Of a stretch of 25,055 nucleotides of DNA, positions 1 through 6,884 are shown one piece after another. Location: positions 1 to 25,055 of the forward strand of contig JAQYFM010000012.1 of assembly GCA_028723145.1 (NCBI GenBank), given 5' to 3'. This DNA is from Spirochaetales bacterium (GTDB lineage: Bacteria > Spirochaetota > Spirochaetia > Sphaerochaetales > Sphaerochaetaceae). Under the pieces are notes generated by a model. It saw nothing but the letters and a program-made list of their open reading frames with translations. It was not told where the DNA came from and searched no databases. The position numbers were made by a program, and so were the translations under genes. Each line of letters opens with the position of its first letter. Position 1 is the first letter of the stretch.

Positions 1-510
1 TACATCACCAAGTGTGTAATCAATTTGATAAAAGAAAGCAGGAATTGGATTAATGTGCTCATTTTCAATAGTTATTCTAGCCCTCTTTCTAAAAGGCATC
101 TGAAAATAGCAATTATACCCCCTTAGAGGAACAACTTGAACTAATGTTGAGTTAACTGGATAAGTTTCTCCAAATCCATTTAAGAAGAAATCCCCAAGAG
201 GAACTTCAACAGAAGGGAATTCTTCATCATCCCAATACATTCTTAATACAATATCGCGAAGTAAAAATCTATTTTTATCATCCGTTCTATCATCGAGTGT
301 AATCCAAATATGTCTTATCATACCAGGACCTGTGATATCACAGAGCTCAGTTACCGAGCCCGGTGCAATATTAAGAAGGCAAGGTGAACCTTTTCTAGAA
401 GGTCCTAAAACTGAAGAGGCCATTCCTCCTCTTCCCTTTTCCCCTTTTCTATTTTCTGCATTAATTGATCTAGAAATAATATTATTTCTCTTAAAAAGTA
501 AATTATCCAT
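1..510 (-). CDS. GH172 / DUF2961 family protein, N-terminal part, cut by window edge
   Basis: I read 170 codons on the minus strand from the ATG at 508-510 to base 1 with no stop, so this is the N-terminal part of a longer gene. The start MDNLLFKRNN is followed by SRSINAENRKGEKGRGGMA, LGPSRKGSPCL and ITGPGMIRHIWITL. These are the N-terminal hallmarks of the DUF2961 family, which includes the GH172 glycoside hydrolases (difructose anhydride and D-arabinan active enzymes, known for the family, not shown here). No signal peptide is seen, so a cytoplasmic enzyme is likely. The ATG is the only start before an in-frame TAA at 538-540, and it has no clear Shine-Dalgarno sequence. The gene is divergent from the Nudix gene, with 93 nt between their start codons. 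The substrate cannot be told from this part. Confidence 0.85.
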   Translation of the reverse strand, partial: MDNLLFKRNNIISRSINAENRKGEKGRGGMASSVLGPSRKGSPCLLNIAPGSVTELCDITGPGMIRHIWITLDDRTDDKNRFLLRDIVLRMYWDDEEFPSVEVPLGDFFLNGFGETYPVNSTLVQVVPLRGYNCYFQMPFRKRARITIENEHINPIPAFFYQIDYTLGDV

Positions 511-587
511 AACAAAAATGGTTAAGAATTTTGTCTCTTATTTCAAGTGTTAAATATTGTTTTTAAAAGATATTTTTTAAACAATTA

Positions 588-596
588 TGCTATAGT
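588..596 (+). promoter_or_regulatory. extended -10 promoter of the Nudix gene, leaderless type
   Basis: TGC followed by TATAGT (591-596) forms an extended -10 element. It ends exactly 7 nt before the ATG at 604, and there is no Shine-Dalgarno sequence. The transcript would therefore begin at or next to the start codon. No convincing -35 hexamer is seen 17 nt upstream, which is usual for TGn-type promoters. Confidence 0.5.
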
Positions 597-603
597 TATT
601 TTA

Positions 604-993
604 ATGAAAAATATAAAAGTTGTTGCAGCTGTAATAATCAACAATAAAAAGGTATTTGCAACCCAACGTGGGTATGGCGAATATAAAGATAGGTGGGAGT
701 TTCCAGGTGGGAAAATAGAGATAGGAGAAACTCCTGAAGATGCTTTAAAGCGTGAAATTTTTGAAGAACTTGAAACAACAATAGAAGTAAAAGAAAAACT
801 TAAAACAATAGAATATGACTATCCAACCTTCCACATTTGTATGAATTGTTATCTATGTTCTATAGTAAAAGGATCTTTAATGTTAAAAGAACATGAAGAT
901 GCAAAATGGTTAACAAAAGAAAATCTTTATTCAGTTAATTGGCTTGATGCAGATTTAGAAGTATTAGATATCGTTTCAAATTTGCTTAATTAA
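604..993 (+). CDS. Nudix hydrolase, MutT/CTP-pyrophosphohydrolase-like
   Basis: A 129-residue cytoplasmic Nudix protein of normal family length. The Nudix box GGKIEIGETPEDALKREIFEEL carries G-x5-E-x7-RE-x2-EE. The usual following Gly is replaced (EELETTI), a variant I associate with MutT/NudG-like pyrophosphohydrolases. The N-terminal VVAAVIINNKKVFATQR and WEFPGGK fit enzymes that clean oxidised or modified (d)NTPs from the nucleotide pool. The ATG at 604 is chosen over an upstream ATG at 547, because the extra 19 residues are AT-rich, unlike the family, and overlap the promoter. The gene converges on the HAD gene, with a hairpin between them. Assignment to the family is firm; the exact substrate is not. 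Confidence 0.88.
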   Translation: MKNIKVVAAVIINNKKVFATQRGYGEYKDRWEFPGGKIEIGETPEDALKREIFEELETTIEVKEKLKTIEYDYPTFHICMNCYLCSIVKGSLMLKEHEDAKWLTKENLYSVNWLDADLEVLDIVSNLLN

Positions 994-1005
994 TTAAATA
1001 ATTTA

Positions 1006-1035
1006 GGTCTAAAGCAGAAAAACTGCTTTAGATCC
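1006..1035. terminator. hairpin between convergent Nudix and HAD genes
   Basis: A 12-bp stem (left arm 1006-1017, right arm 1023-1034, one G-T pair) encloses an AAAAA loop. The right arm covers the last codons and stop of the minus-strand HAD gene. Past the stem on the minus strand the sequence is AT-rich, without a clean T-run. It probably terminates or insulates transcription from both sides, but is not a textbook terminator. Confidence 0.55.
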
Positions 1036-1606
1036 TATCCTTAAAGAATTCAAGAAGTGCTTTATCATCACCTGTATATCTAAAGGTCTCAATGCCAAGA
1101 GATGCAGCACCTTCGATATTTTCTACGTAATCATCAACGAAAGTTGTATTTTCAGGAGTAAAACCTTCTTTAGCCATTATGTACTGCCAAAACTCTTTAT
1201 CAGGCTTAATTAAGTGCATTTCATGCGATGCATAACAAGTTGTAAAATTCTTTCTAATATCAAGGGTATCGATTATATGCCAATGAGGTGCAAAGGTGTT
1301 AGAGCCTATTGCAGTAACATTACCCTTAGCCTTCAGCTTTCCTGCGATATCTATCATTACCTCATTTCTAGTTGGGTGAAATGTATCATGAAAGAAATCA
1401 CCTTCACATTTATACCCAAAATGAGTAAAAAGGTGGTCATAATAATCATTTGTAGACATGTAGCCTTCCATTAGAGGGCGTGCATATAACTCCCAATCCT
1501 TTTCTAACACTTCAAAAGGAAGTCCCATTATTTTTGACATCTCTGGTAAGGTGTGAAAGTTTTTAATTAAAACTCCACCAAGATCAAAGATATAAAGATG
1601 ACTCAT
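1028..1606 (-). CDS. HAD-superfamily phosphatase (YihX-like subfamily IA)
   Basis: A 192-residue HAD hydrolase. Motif I is FDLGGVL with nucleophile D8, where the usual second Asp is Gly as in the YihX-type FDLGG/NV group. Motif II is IGSN (S102), motif III is K134 in LIKPDKEFW, and motif IV is FVDD (D158, D159). The region between motifs I and II looks like an alpha-helical cap. Family members dephosphorylate small metabolites such as sugar phosphates; the substrate here is unknown. Its ATG overlaps the TGA of the upstream deacylase by 4 nt and has a good GGAGG site, so it is translated as the last gene of the 4063-1028 operon. Confidence 0.87.
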   Translation of the reverse strand: MSHLYIFDLGGVLIKNFHTLPEMSKIMGLPFEVLEKDWELYARPLMEGYMSTNDYYDHLFTHFGYKCEGDFFHDTFHPTRNEVMIDIAGKLKAKGNVTAIGSNTFAPHWHIIDTLDIRKNFTTCYASHEMHLIKPDKEFWQYIMAKEGFTPENTTFVDDYVENIEGAASLGIETFRYTGDDKALLEFFKDRI

Positions 1607-3183
1607 AGTTCCTCCGATTTTAAGAGTAATCCAGAAAGAGTATTATTAAATTTTCCTCTTTCATATGCTATTTTACCACCTATTATTACAAACTCAAGCC
1701 CATCATTCTTAACAAAAGGTTTATCCAAAGTAGCTGTTGCTTTTAAGTTTTCTAAAGAAAGAATATTAATATCAGCTCGATAGCCTTCCTTAATCAAACC
1801 AATATCTTTTAGTCTTAATCTTGTAGCGCCTTCATATGTCATTTTTCTAATTGCTTCAGGAAAACTAATTATCTTATCTCTTAATACATAATCTTGTAAA
1901 AGATGTATTGTAGCAGAGTAACTTCGTGGATGAGGTATAGGTGTTGAATATAGGGAATCTGTACCAAAGCACATTAAAGGATGAGCTAATATCCTTTTAA
2001 GTGTTTCTTCACTTTCTGTAATATCAATCATTACAGCAGCCCCCGCCTCGTCAGATAAAATATCTAGAAGAGTATCTAAAGGCTCTGTGTTTGTAATTTT
2101 GGAAATTTCAGTTAGAGAAAGTCCATCATATTTATGCCCCTGATCCAGAGAAAGGATAGAAATATCATCTGGACCAACTACAGGAAATAAGCTCTCCCAA
2201 CCAGCAGGATTAAGCATCTCCTCCTTTATTATTTTTCTTTCATCTTCATCTTTTAGAACACGCATCTGCTCATTTCTTGTTAACGCTAGTACATGAGCAG
2301 GTAGAAGAGAAAATAAAGAAGTAGAACCATAGTGATAAGGATATTGATCAAACTTTACATCAACACCTTTACTAATGTATGTATCAAACAAATTAAAGAT
2401 ATCATCCAAAAGATATCCATATTTTCTTCCGATAATCTTTAAATGACTAATCTCAAGTCTTACACCTGTTTCTAAAGCTAGATCTAAAACCTCTTTAATC
2501 GATGAAACTATTTCAGGGCCTTCAATTCTATGGTGAACACAAAACAATTTATCATGTTTTTTAACAGTCTTTAAAAGTCTAACAAGTTCATTTCTATCAG
2601 CAGATGAACAAGGTGCATAGTACAGTCCTGAAGATAGCCCCATACAGCCTTGACTTAACGCATCATCAAGTAAAGAGCACATGAAGTCAATTTCTTTATC
2701 ATTGGCAGCACGTCCACTATCAGAGCCAAGAGCTGCAATTCTAAGTGGAGCATGAGAACACAAATAAGCTTGGTTTATTCCCATTTTTCCTGAGATTATG
2801 TTTGAATACGATGAAAAATCACTCCAAGAATAGTTATCAAAGTGACCAAGCACATCATTATTTAAAGGAAGTAAATACTCCTTGTTTTGATTAAGAGGGA
2901 ATATACCAATTCCGCAATTTCCACAAAGATCTGTAGTAATACCTTGCCCAATACGAGCCTTCATATATGGATCCTTTAATCCATAAATTTCACTATGAGT
3001 ATGAAAATCAATAAAGCCTGGTGTTAATACAAGTCCTCTTGCATCAATTACCTCTCTAGCTAAATCACTAATATTCTTTCTTAATTTTATAATCTTTCCA
3101 TTATCAATTAAAAGATCACTAATAAAACCATCGGAGCCACTACCATCATAAATCATGGCACCTTTTATAAGCAAATCATACAT
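1603..3183 (-). CDS. N-acyl-D-amino-acid deacylase (D-aminoacylase) family amidohydrolase
   Basis: A 526-residue metal-dependent amidohydrolase. The order of motifs matches D-aminoacylases: DLLIKGAMIYDGSG at the N terminus, GFIDFHTHSE with H61 and H63, the zinc-ligand Cys region DLCGNCGIG (C87/C90), HHR (H217-H218), ISHLK (H247) and GTDS (D409). Such enzymes release D-amino acids from N-acyl forms in the cytoplasm; relatives act on other D-aminoacyl substrates. No signal peptide is seen. The start overlaps the end of the upstream pseudo-Fic gene by 8 nt and has no Shine-Dalgarno sequence, so translational coupling is likely. The 3' end overlaps the HAD gene. The family is clear, the true substrate is not. 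Confidence 0.86.
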   Translation of the reverse strand: MYDLLIKGAMIYDGSGSDGFISDLLIDNGKIIKLRKNISDLAREVIDARGLVLTPGFIDFHTHSEIYGLKDPYMKARIGQGITTDLCGNCGIGIFPLNQNKEYLLPLNNDVLGHFDNYSWSDFSSYSNIISGKMGINQAYLCSHAPLRIAALGSDSGRAANDKEIDFMCSLLDDALSQGCMGLSSGLYYAPCSSADRNELVRLLKTVKKHDKLFCVHHRIEGPEIVSSIKEVLDLALETGVRLEISHLKIIGRKYGYLLDDIFNLFDTYISKGVDVKFDQYPYHYGSTSLFSLLPAHVLALTRNEQMRVLKDEDERKIIKEEMLNPAGWESLFPVVGPDDISILSLDQGHKYDGLSLTEISKITNTEPLDTLLDILSDEAGAAVMIDITESEETLKRILAHPLMCFGTDSLYSTPIPHPRSYSATIHLLQDYVLRDKIISFPEAIRKMTYEGATRLRLKDIGLIKEGYRADINILSLENLKATATLDKPFVKNDGLEFVIIGGKIAYERGKFNNTLSGLLLKSEEL

Positions 3184-4063
3184 GAATAGTATGATAACTC
3201 TTAATTAATGATCTTTCCACAATTCTTGCAAGATCTTGATATGAACCTCTTCTGAGGGCAAGTGTTAATGCAGCATTAATCTCATCACACATATCGCTAT
3301 CAAAAGAAGGAAGTATATACCCAGAGCTTTCTAACATACAAAGCATTAATAAAAGAGCAAAATCCTCATTGTGGCTTTCAAAAGGCTTAATCATCATAAT
3401 TTGCCCAAACATTAAAACAGCTTTAAAGATTTCATTAATACTCTTCCACTCTCTTTCAAATTGCATAAAGATAGTTTCCATTTGATAAACAACCTTTAAG
3501 CTATCACCTGTAAGTGATTTTATATCTGAAAAACCATCTCTAAAGGATGCACTATTAATATCATCAATTCCTTGTAAATATGATCTATGGAGCTCTAACA
3601 CTCTCTTAGAATCCCATGGAAGATTATCTTTTTTAATACTTGTTAATAGTGATATAAAATTTGAATATAGCAGGTGCTTTTCAAGTGAATATGAAGAATA
3701 AACTTTACCTGATAAAATATGTTCAATTACTTTTTTATCATACTTTTCATGAGAAAGTGAAAGTGCAAGAGTAAGGTTATCAACTCTCAATGCCTTCATT
3801 TTATCACTTAATCTATCAATATCTTTATTTTCATCTCTAAGCTTTTCTAGAGTTAAAATATCAATTGAACCAAGTCTTACACTATTATTCTTAAAAGGCC
3901 TCATCGTCCTACCATCAAATGGCTTAGGAGAATCTTGAGGAATTGTCCAAGACCATTCAAGTTTAATAGCACCTTCTATTCTTCCCTCTTCACAAAGTAT
4001 TCTTACTCTTCTATCAGAAATACCCCATTTCTTAGCAGCTTCTTTTACTCCGATATATTTCAT
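3176..4063 (-). CDS. HTH domain protein with degenerate Fic domain
   Basis: A 295-residue protein. Residues about 1-50 form a MerR/excisionase-type helix-turn-helix (IGVKEAAKKWGISDRRVRIL... followed by W-S-W-T-I-P). The remainder resembles a Fic domain: ELHRSYLQGIDD matches the helix before the active site, and KPFESHNED (residues 226-234) sits where Fic enzymes have HPFx(D/E)GNGR. The catalytic His is Lys and the Gly-Asn-Gly-Arg anion-binding part is lost, so AMPylation activity is unlikely. A DNA-binding regulator of the downstream deacylase and HAD genes is a reasonable inference. I place the start at 4063: the open frame continues to a TTG at 4099, but that TTG coincides with a -35 box. 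The ATG lies 7 nt after a -10 box. Confidence 0.72.
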   Translation of the reverse strand: MKYIGVKEAAKKWGISDRRVRILCEEGRIEGAIKLEWSWTIPQDSPKPFDGRTMRPFKNNSVRLGSIDILTLEKLRDENKDIDRLSDKMKALRVDNLTLALSLSHEKYDKKVIEHILSGKVYSSYSLEKHLLYSNFISLLTSIKKDNLPWDSKRVLELHRSYLQGIDDINSASFRDGFSDIKSLTGDSLKVVYQMETIFMQFEREWKSINEIFKAVLMFGQIMMIKPFESHNEDFALLLMLCMLESSGYILPSFDSDMCDEINAALTLALRRGSYQDLARIVERSLIKSYHTIHV

Positions 4064-4070
4064 AGAAATA

Positions 4071-4099
4071 ATATTAATCCTTTTTTGGTATATATACAA
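4071..4099 (-). promoter_or_regulatory. promoter of the pseudo-Fic/deacylase/HAD operon
   Basis: On the minus strand TTGTAT (4099-4094) is followed by a 17-nt spacer and TAATAT (4076-4071). The -10 box ends 7 nt before the ATG at 4063-4061. Spacing and boxes fit a sigma-70 promoter making a leaderless mRNA. An AAAGGA stretch lies too far upstream of the ATG to act as a Shine-Dalgarno site. Confidence 0.6.
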
Positions 4100-4212
4100 T
4101 ATTTTATATATTAATCTATTACCTTATATATATTATAACGCATCCACTTTGTTTTAATAACACTTATTGTCTTTATTTCTTCTTTCTGCTTAAATGGTAA
4201 GGGAATAATTTT

Positions 4213-5499
4213 ATGGATAAATATGATGTAGTAATCGTCGGCAGCGGTCCTGCCGGAATGGGTGCAGCTTTCAAAATATTAGAAAGCGGTAAGAATTGTT
4301 CAATCCTCATGATAGATAAAACACCATACTCAACAGGTGGAATGAGGAACGACTGTAAGATGAACTTTACCTTCCCTATCGGTTTTCCTCTTGAATACTG
4401 GAAGGAAGATGTTGCTAATTTCTATCTTGATCAAGTAACAAAGTTTTTAAAGCCAAATATCTTACCTAAATCAAATATAGAAACATATCAAAAAAGAGCA
4501 GAAAGACTTGGTTCTTCTCTTCTTGAAATTAGACAAACTCACCTTGGAACAGATGGAGGCCTTCAATTAATTAAAGAGCTTCAAAAGCGTCTTTTAGATG
4601 CCGGGGTTACATTAGCTTTAGGTGAAACTGTTACAGGTATTGATAACAACAATAAGTTCATTACCACAGATAAGAGAGAAATTGGATACAAAAATATTTT
4701 AATTGCTCCAGGTAGACAGGGCTTCCACTTCTTACAAGAAATAATGAAGGCTCTCAATGTTTCATACATTGATAATGTTGTTGATGTGGGTATCCGTGTA
4801 GAGACTCGACTTGAACACTATCCAATTGTAAAAGACTACTATGATCCAAAGTTCTATTTTCCTGAAAAAGTAAGAACCTTCTGTACAAACAGTGGAAACG
4901 CACACGTTGTAAGAGAAAAGTATACAACAGCACGTGGTGATGAATGGTATAGTGTTAACGGACATGCTTTCAAAGCAGATGAAAACAAGAACAATGGCCT
5001 TGTAAACTTTGCTATCTTAAAAACTGTTCGTTTTACAGAGCCTCTTGCTAGTGGACAAGAATTTGCAGAACACCTTGGACTTATGGCTGCATTAATGGGT
5101 GGTGGTAAACCTCTTATGCAGAGAGTTGGTGACTTTAGAATGGGCAGAAGAAGTAAGGAAGTTGATTTCAATGGTGACCTTTACGACTTTAAACCATCAC
5201 TTGTTGGAGCAAGCCCTTCTGATATCTCACTTGCAATGCCTAGTAAGATTTTAAGATACATTTGGTCTGGTATGAAAAAGCTTGATACAATTGTACCAGG
5301 CATTCTCCATCCATCTACAATAATGTACTACCCTGAAATCAAACTCTATGCTAACAAACCTCAGTATATCGATGAACATTTCTGTGTACAGGAAAATGTA
5401 TACTTTGCAGGTGATGGTGCTGGTACAAGCCGAGGTATTACTGGAGCTTGGGCTAGTGGTATTAGAGCTGCAGAAGGAATTTTGAAAAACTTAGAGTAA
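4213..5499 (+). CDS. NAD(P)/FAD-dependent oxidoreductase (COG2509-like)
   Basis: A 428-residue flavoprotein of unknown substrate. The N-terminal Rossmann motif VVIVGSGPAGMGAA (residues 7-19) binds FAD. The C-terminal VYFAGDGAGTSRGITGAWASG is the second FAD-contact motif, typical of the uncharacterised FAD-dependent dehydrogenases of COG2509. GGMRNDCKMNF near residue 45 also fits that group. No signal peptide or membrane segment is seen, so it is cytoplasmic. An AAGGGA site lies 8 nt before the ATG. The stop codon shares one base with the ATG of the MATE gene, so the two are co-translated. The known family gives no reaction; redox work on an aromatic or quinone-like compound would be a guess. 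Confidence 0.83.
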   Translation: MDKYDVVIVGSGPAGMGAAFKILESGKNCSILMIDKTPYSTGGMRNDCKMNFTFPIGFPLEYWKEDVANFYLDQVTKFLKPNILPKSNIETYQKRAERLGSSLLEIRQTHLGTDGGLQLIKELQKRLLDAGVTLALGETVTGIDNNNKFITTDKREIGYKNILIAPGRQGFHFLQEIMKALNVSYIDNVVDVGIRVETRLEHYPIVKDYYDPKFYFPEKVRTFCTNSGNAHVVREKYTTARGDEWYSVNGHAFKADENKNNGLVNFAILKTVRFTEPLASGQEFAEHLGLMAALMGGGKPLMQRVGDFRMGRRSKEVDFNGDLYDFKPSLVGASPSDISLAMPSKILRYIWSGMKKLDTIVPGILHPSTIMYYPEIKLYANKPQYIDEHFCVQENVYFAGDGAGTSRGITGAWASGIRAAEGILKNLE

Positions 5500-6860
5500 T
5501 GCAAAGTAGTGAATTTGGTAGTGGAGATATCTTTAAGCTAACACTTAAGCTAAGTATCCCTACATGCTTATCTCAGGCCGTGAACGTTTTATACTCTATG
5601 ATAGATAGAATGTTCATCGGCCACATTCCTTTTTATGGCGATTTAGCTCTTGCAGGAGCAGGTATTGCTGCTCCAATCACAACATTTATCTCTTCATTTA
5701 GCTACATTGTTGCACTTGGTGGTGCCCCTATCATGGCAATGAAGCTAGGACATGGTGATAAAAAGAGTGCAGAGAATATTCTATATACATCTTTAATTTT
5801 GCTTTTAATTTTCTCTGCAATACTAACACCTCTTGCGCTAATCTTTGCAAAGCCCTTACTACTTAGCTTTGGTGCAACTAATCAAACAATTAAATATGCA
5901 CTTTCCTACTTTAATATATATGTACTAGGAACTCCTTTTGCCCTTGCTCAAATAGCTTTAGCTAGCTTTCTAATTAACCTTGCAAACAGCAAGGGTGCTA
6001 TGATAGCAAACTCAATTGGAGCAATAACTAATATTATTTTAGACCCAATTTTTATCTTTACTTTAAAACTAGGAGTAAAAGGTGCTGCAATTGCAACAAT
6101 CATTTCTCAAGCATTAACAGCGACCCTACTCTTTCTAATGCTTTTAAGGTGCAAAGATGTAAATATTTATAAAAGTCCAATTAAAAAGAAAGTAATAACT
6201 AGGACATTCAAATTAGGTGCATCTCCATTTTTGATAATGGCAACAGATAGCTTACTATTAATACTTTTAAATACAATATTAAAGTTACACGGAAAAGCAA
6301 ATGCTGATATCCTAATTACATCCTCTACTATTATTCAAAGCTATCATCTATTAGTTATGAATCCTCTTGGAGGTATTACTGGAGGTTCTGGAGGATTACT
6401 TAGTTATAACTATGGAAGTGGGCAGATAGATAGAGTAAAGAAGTCTTATTATTCTATCCAATTTCTAGCAACTACATATATATTGATAATATTTACTCTT
6501 ACCTATGTGGGAGGAGAAAGCTTCATTTCACTTTTTACAAAAGATGAAGTAATTAGAAGTGTTACCTATAAATACTTAAAGGTTTTCACTTTAATGATTA
6601 TCCCACTATCATTTCAATATTGTAATGTCGATACCTTTACAGCTCTAGGACAGGTCAAGTATGCACTATCATTTTCACTCTTTAGGAAAGCTATTTTCTT
6701 AATTGCTATGATTACACTACCACTACTCTTTGATGCAGAAGCAGTGTTCTTCTCAGAGCCTATTTCTGATTTAATTGCGGCATTAGTTTCTACAACAATA
6801 CTTAATATCAGGCTTCCTAAGATATTAAAGGAAAGAGAAGAAAAAGGCCTTCAAATATAA
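5499..6860 (+). CDS. MATE family multidrug/cation efflux transporter
   Basis: A 453-residue integral membrane protein with about 12 hydrophobic segments in two similar halves. The N-terminal LSIPTCLSQAVNVLYSMIDRMFIGHI and the repeat-half start of PFLIMATDSLLLILLN are typical of MatE domains, which exchange Na+ or H+ for organic cations or drugs across the inner membrane. The ATG overlaps the stop of the oxidoreductase by one base and has only a weak AGAG upstream, so translational coupling is expected. The pairing suggests the pump may export a substrate or product of the flavoprotein, which is inference. The substrate is unknown. Confidence 0.9.
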   Translation: MQSSEFGSGDIFKLTLKLSIPTCLSQAVNVLYSMIDRMFIGHIPFYGDLALAGAGIAAPITTFISSFSYIVALGGAPIMAMKLGHGDKKSAENILYTSLILLLIFSAILTPLALIFAKPLLLSFGATNQTIKYALSYFNIYVLGTPFALAQIALASFLINLANSKGAMIANSIGAITNIILDPIFIFTLKLGVKGAAIATIISQALTATLLFLMLLRCKDVNIYKSPIKKKVITRTFKLGASPFLIMATDSLLLILLNTILKLHGKANADILITSSTIIQSYHLLVMNPLGGITGGSGGLLSYNYGSGQIDRVKKSYYSIQFLATTYILIIFTLTYVGGESFISLFTKDEVIRSVTYKYLKVFTLMIIPLSFQYCNVDTFTALGQVKYALSFSLFRKAIFLIAMITLPLLFDAEAVFFSEPISDLIAALVSTTILNIRLPKILKEREEKGLQI

Positions 6861-6884
6861 CTTATGATGATTCATAATTAAAGT

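Noticed and set aside
332..553. Plus-strand open frame of 73 codons
   Set aside because: It lies antisense to the GH172/DUF2961 gene, whose protein is clearly recognisable on the minus strand.
4854..5171. Minus-strand frame of 105 codons inside the FAD oxidoreductase
   Set aside because: Antisense shadow with no ribosome site and a composition unlike a natural protein. The sense-strand flavoprotein motifs are continuous here.
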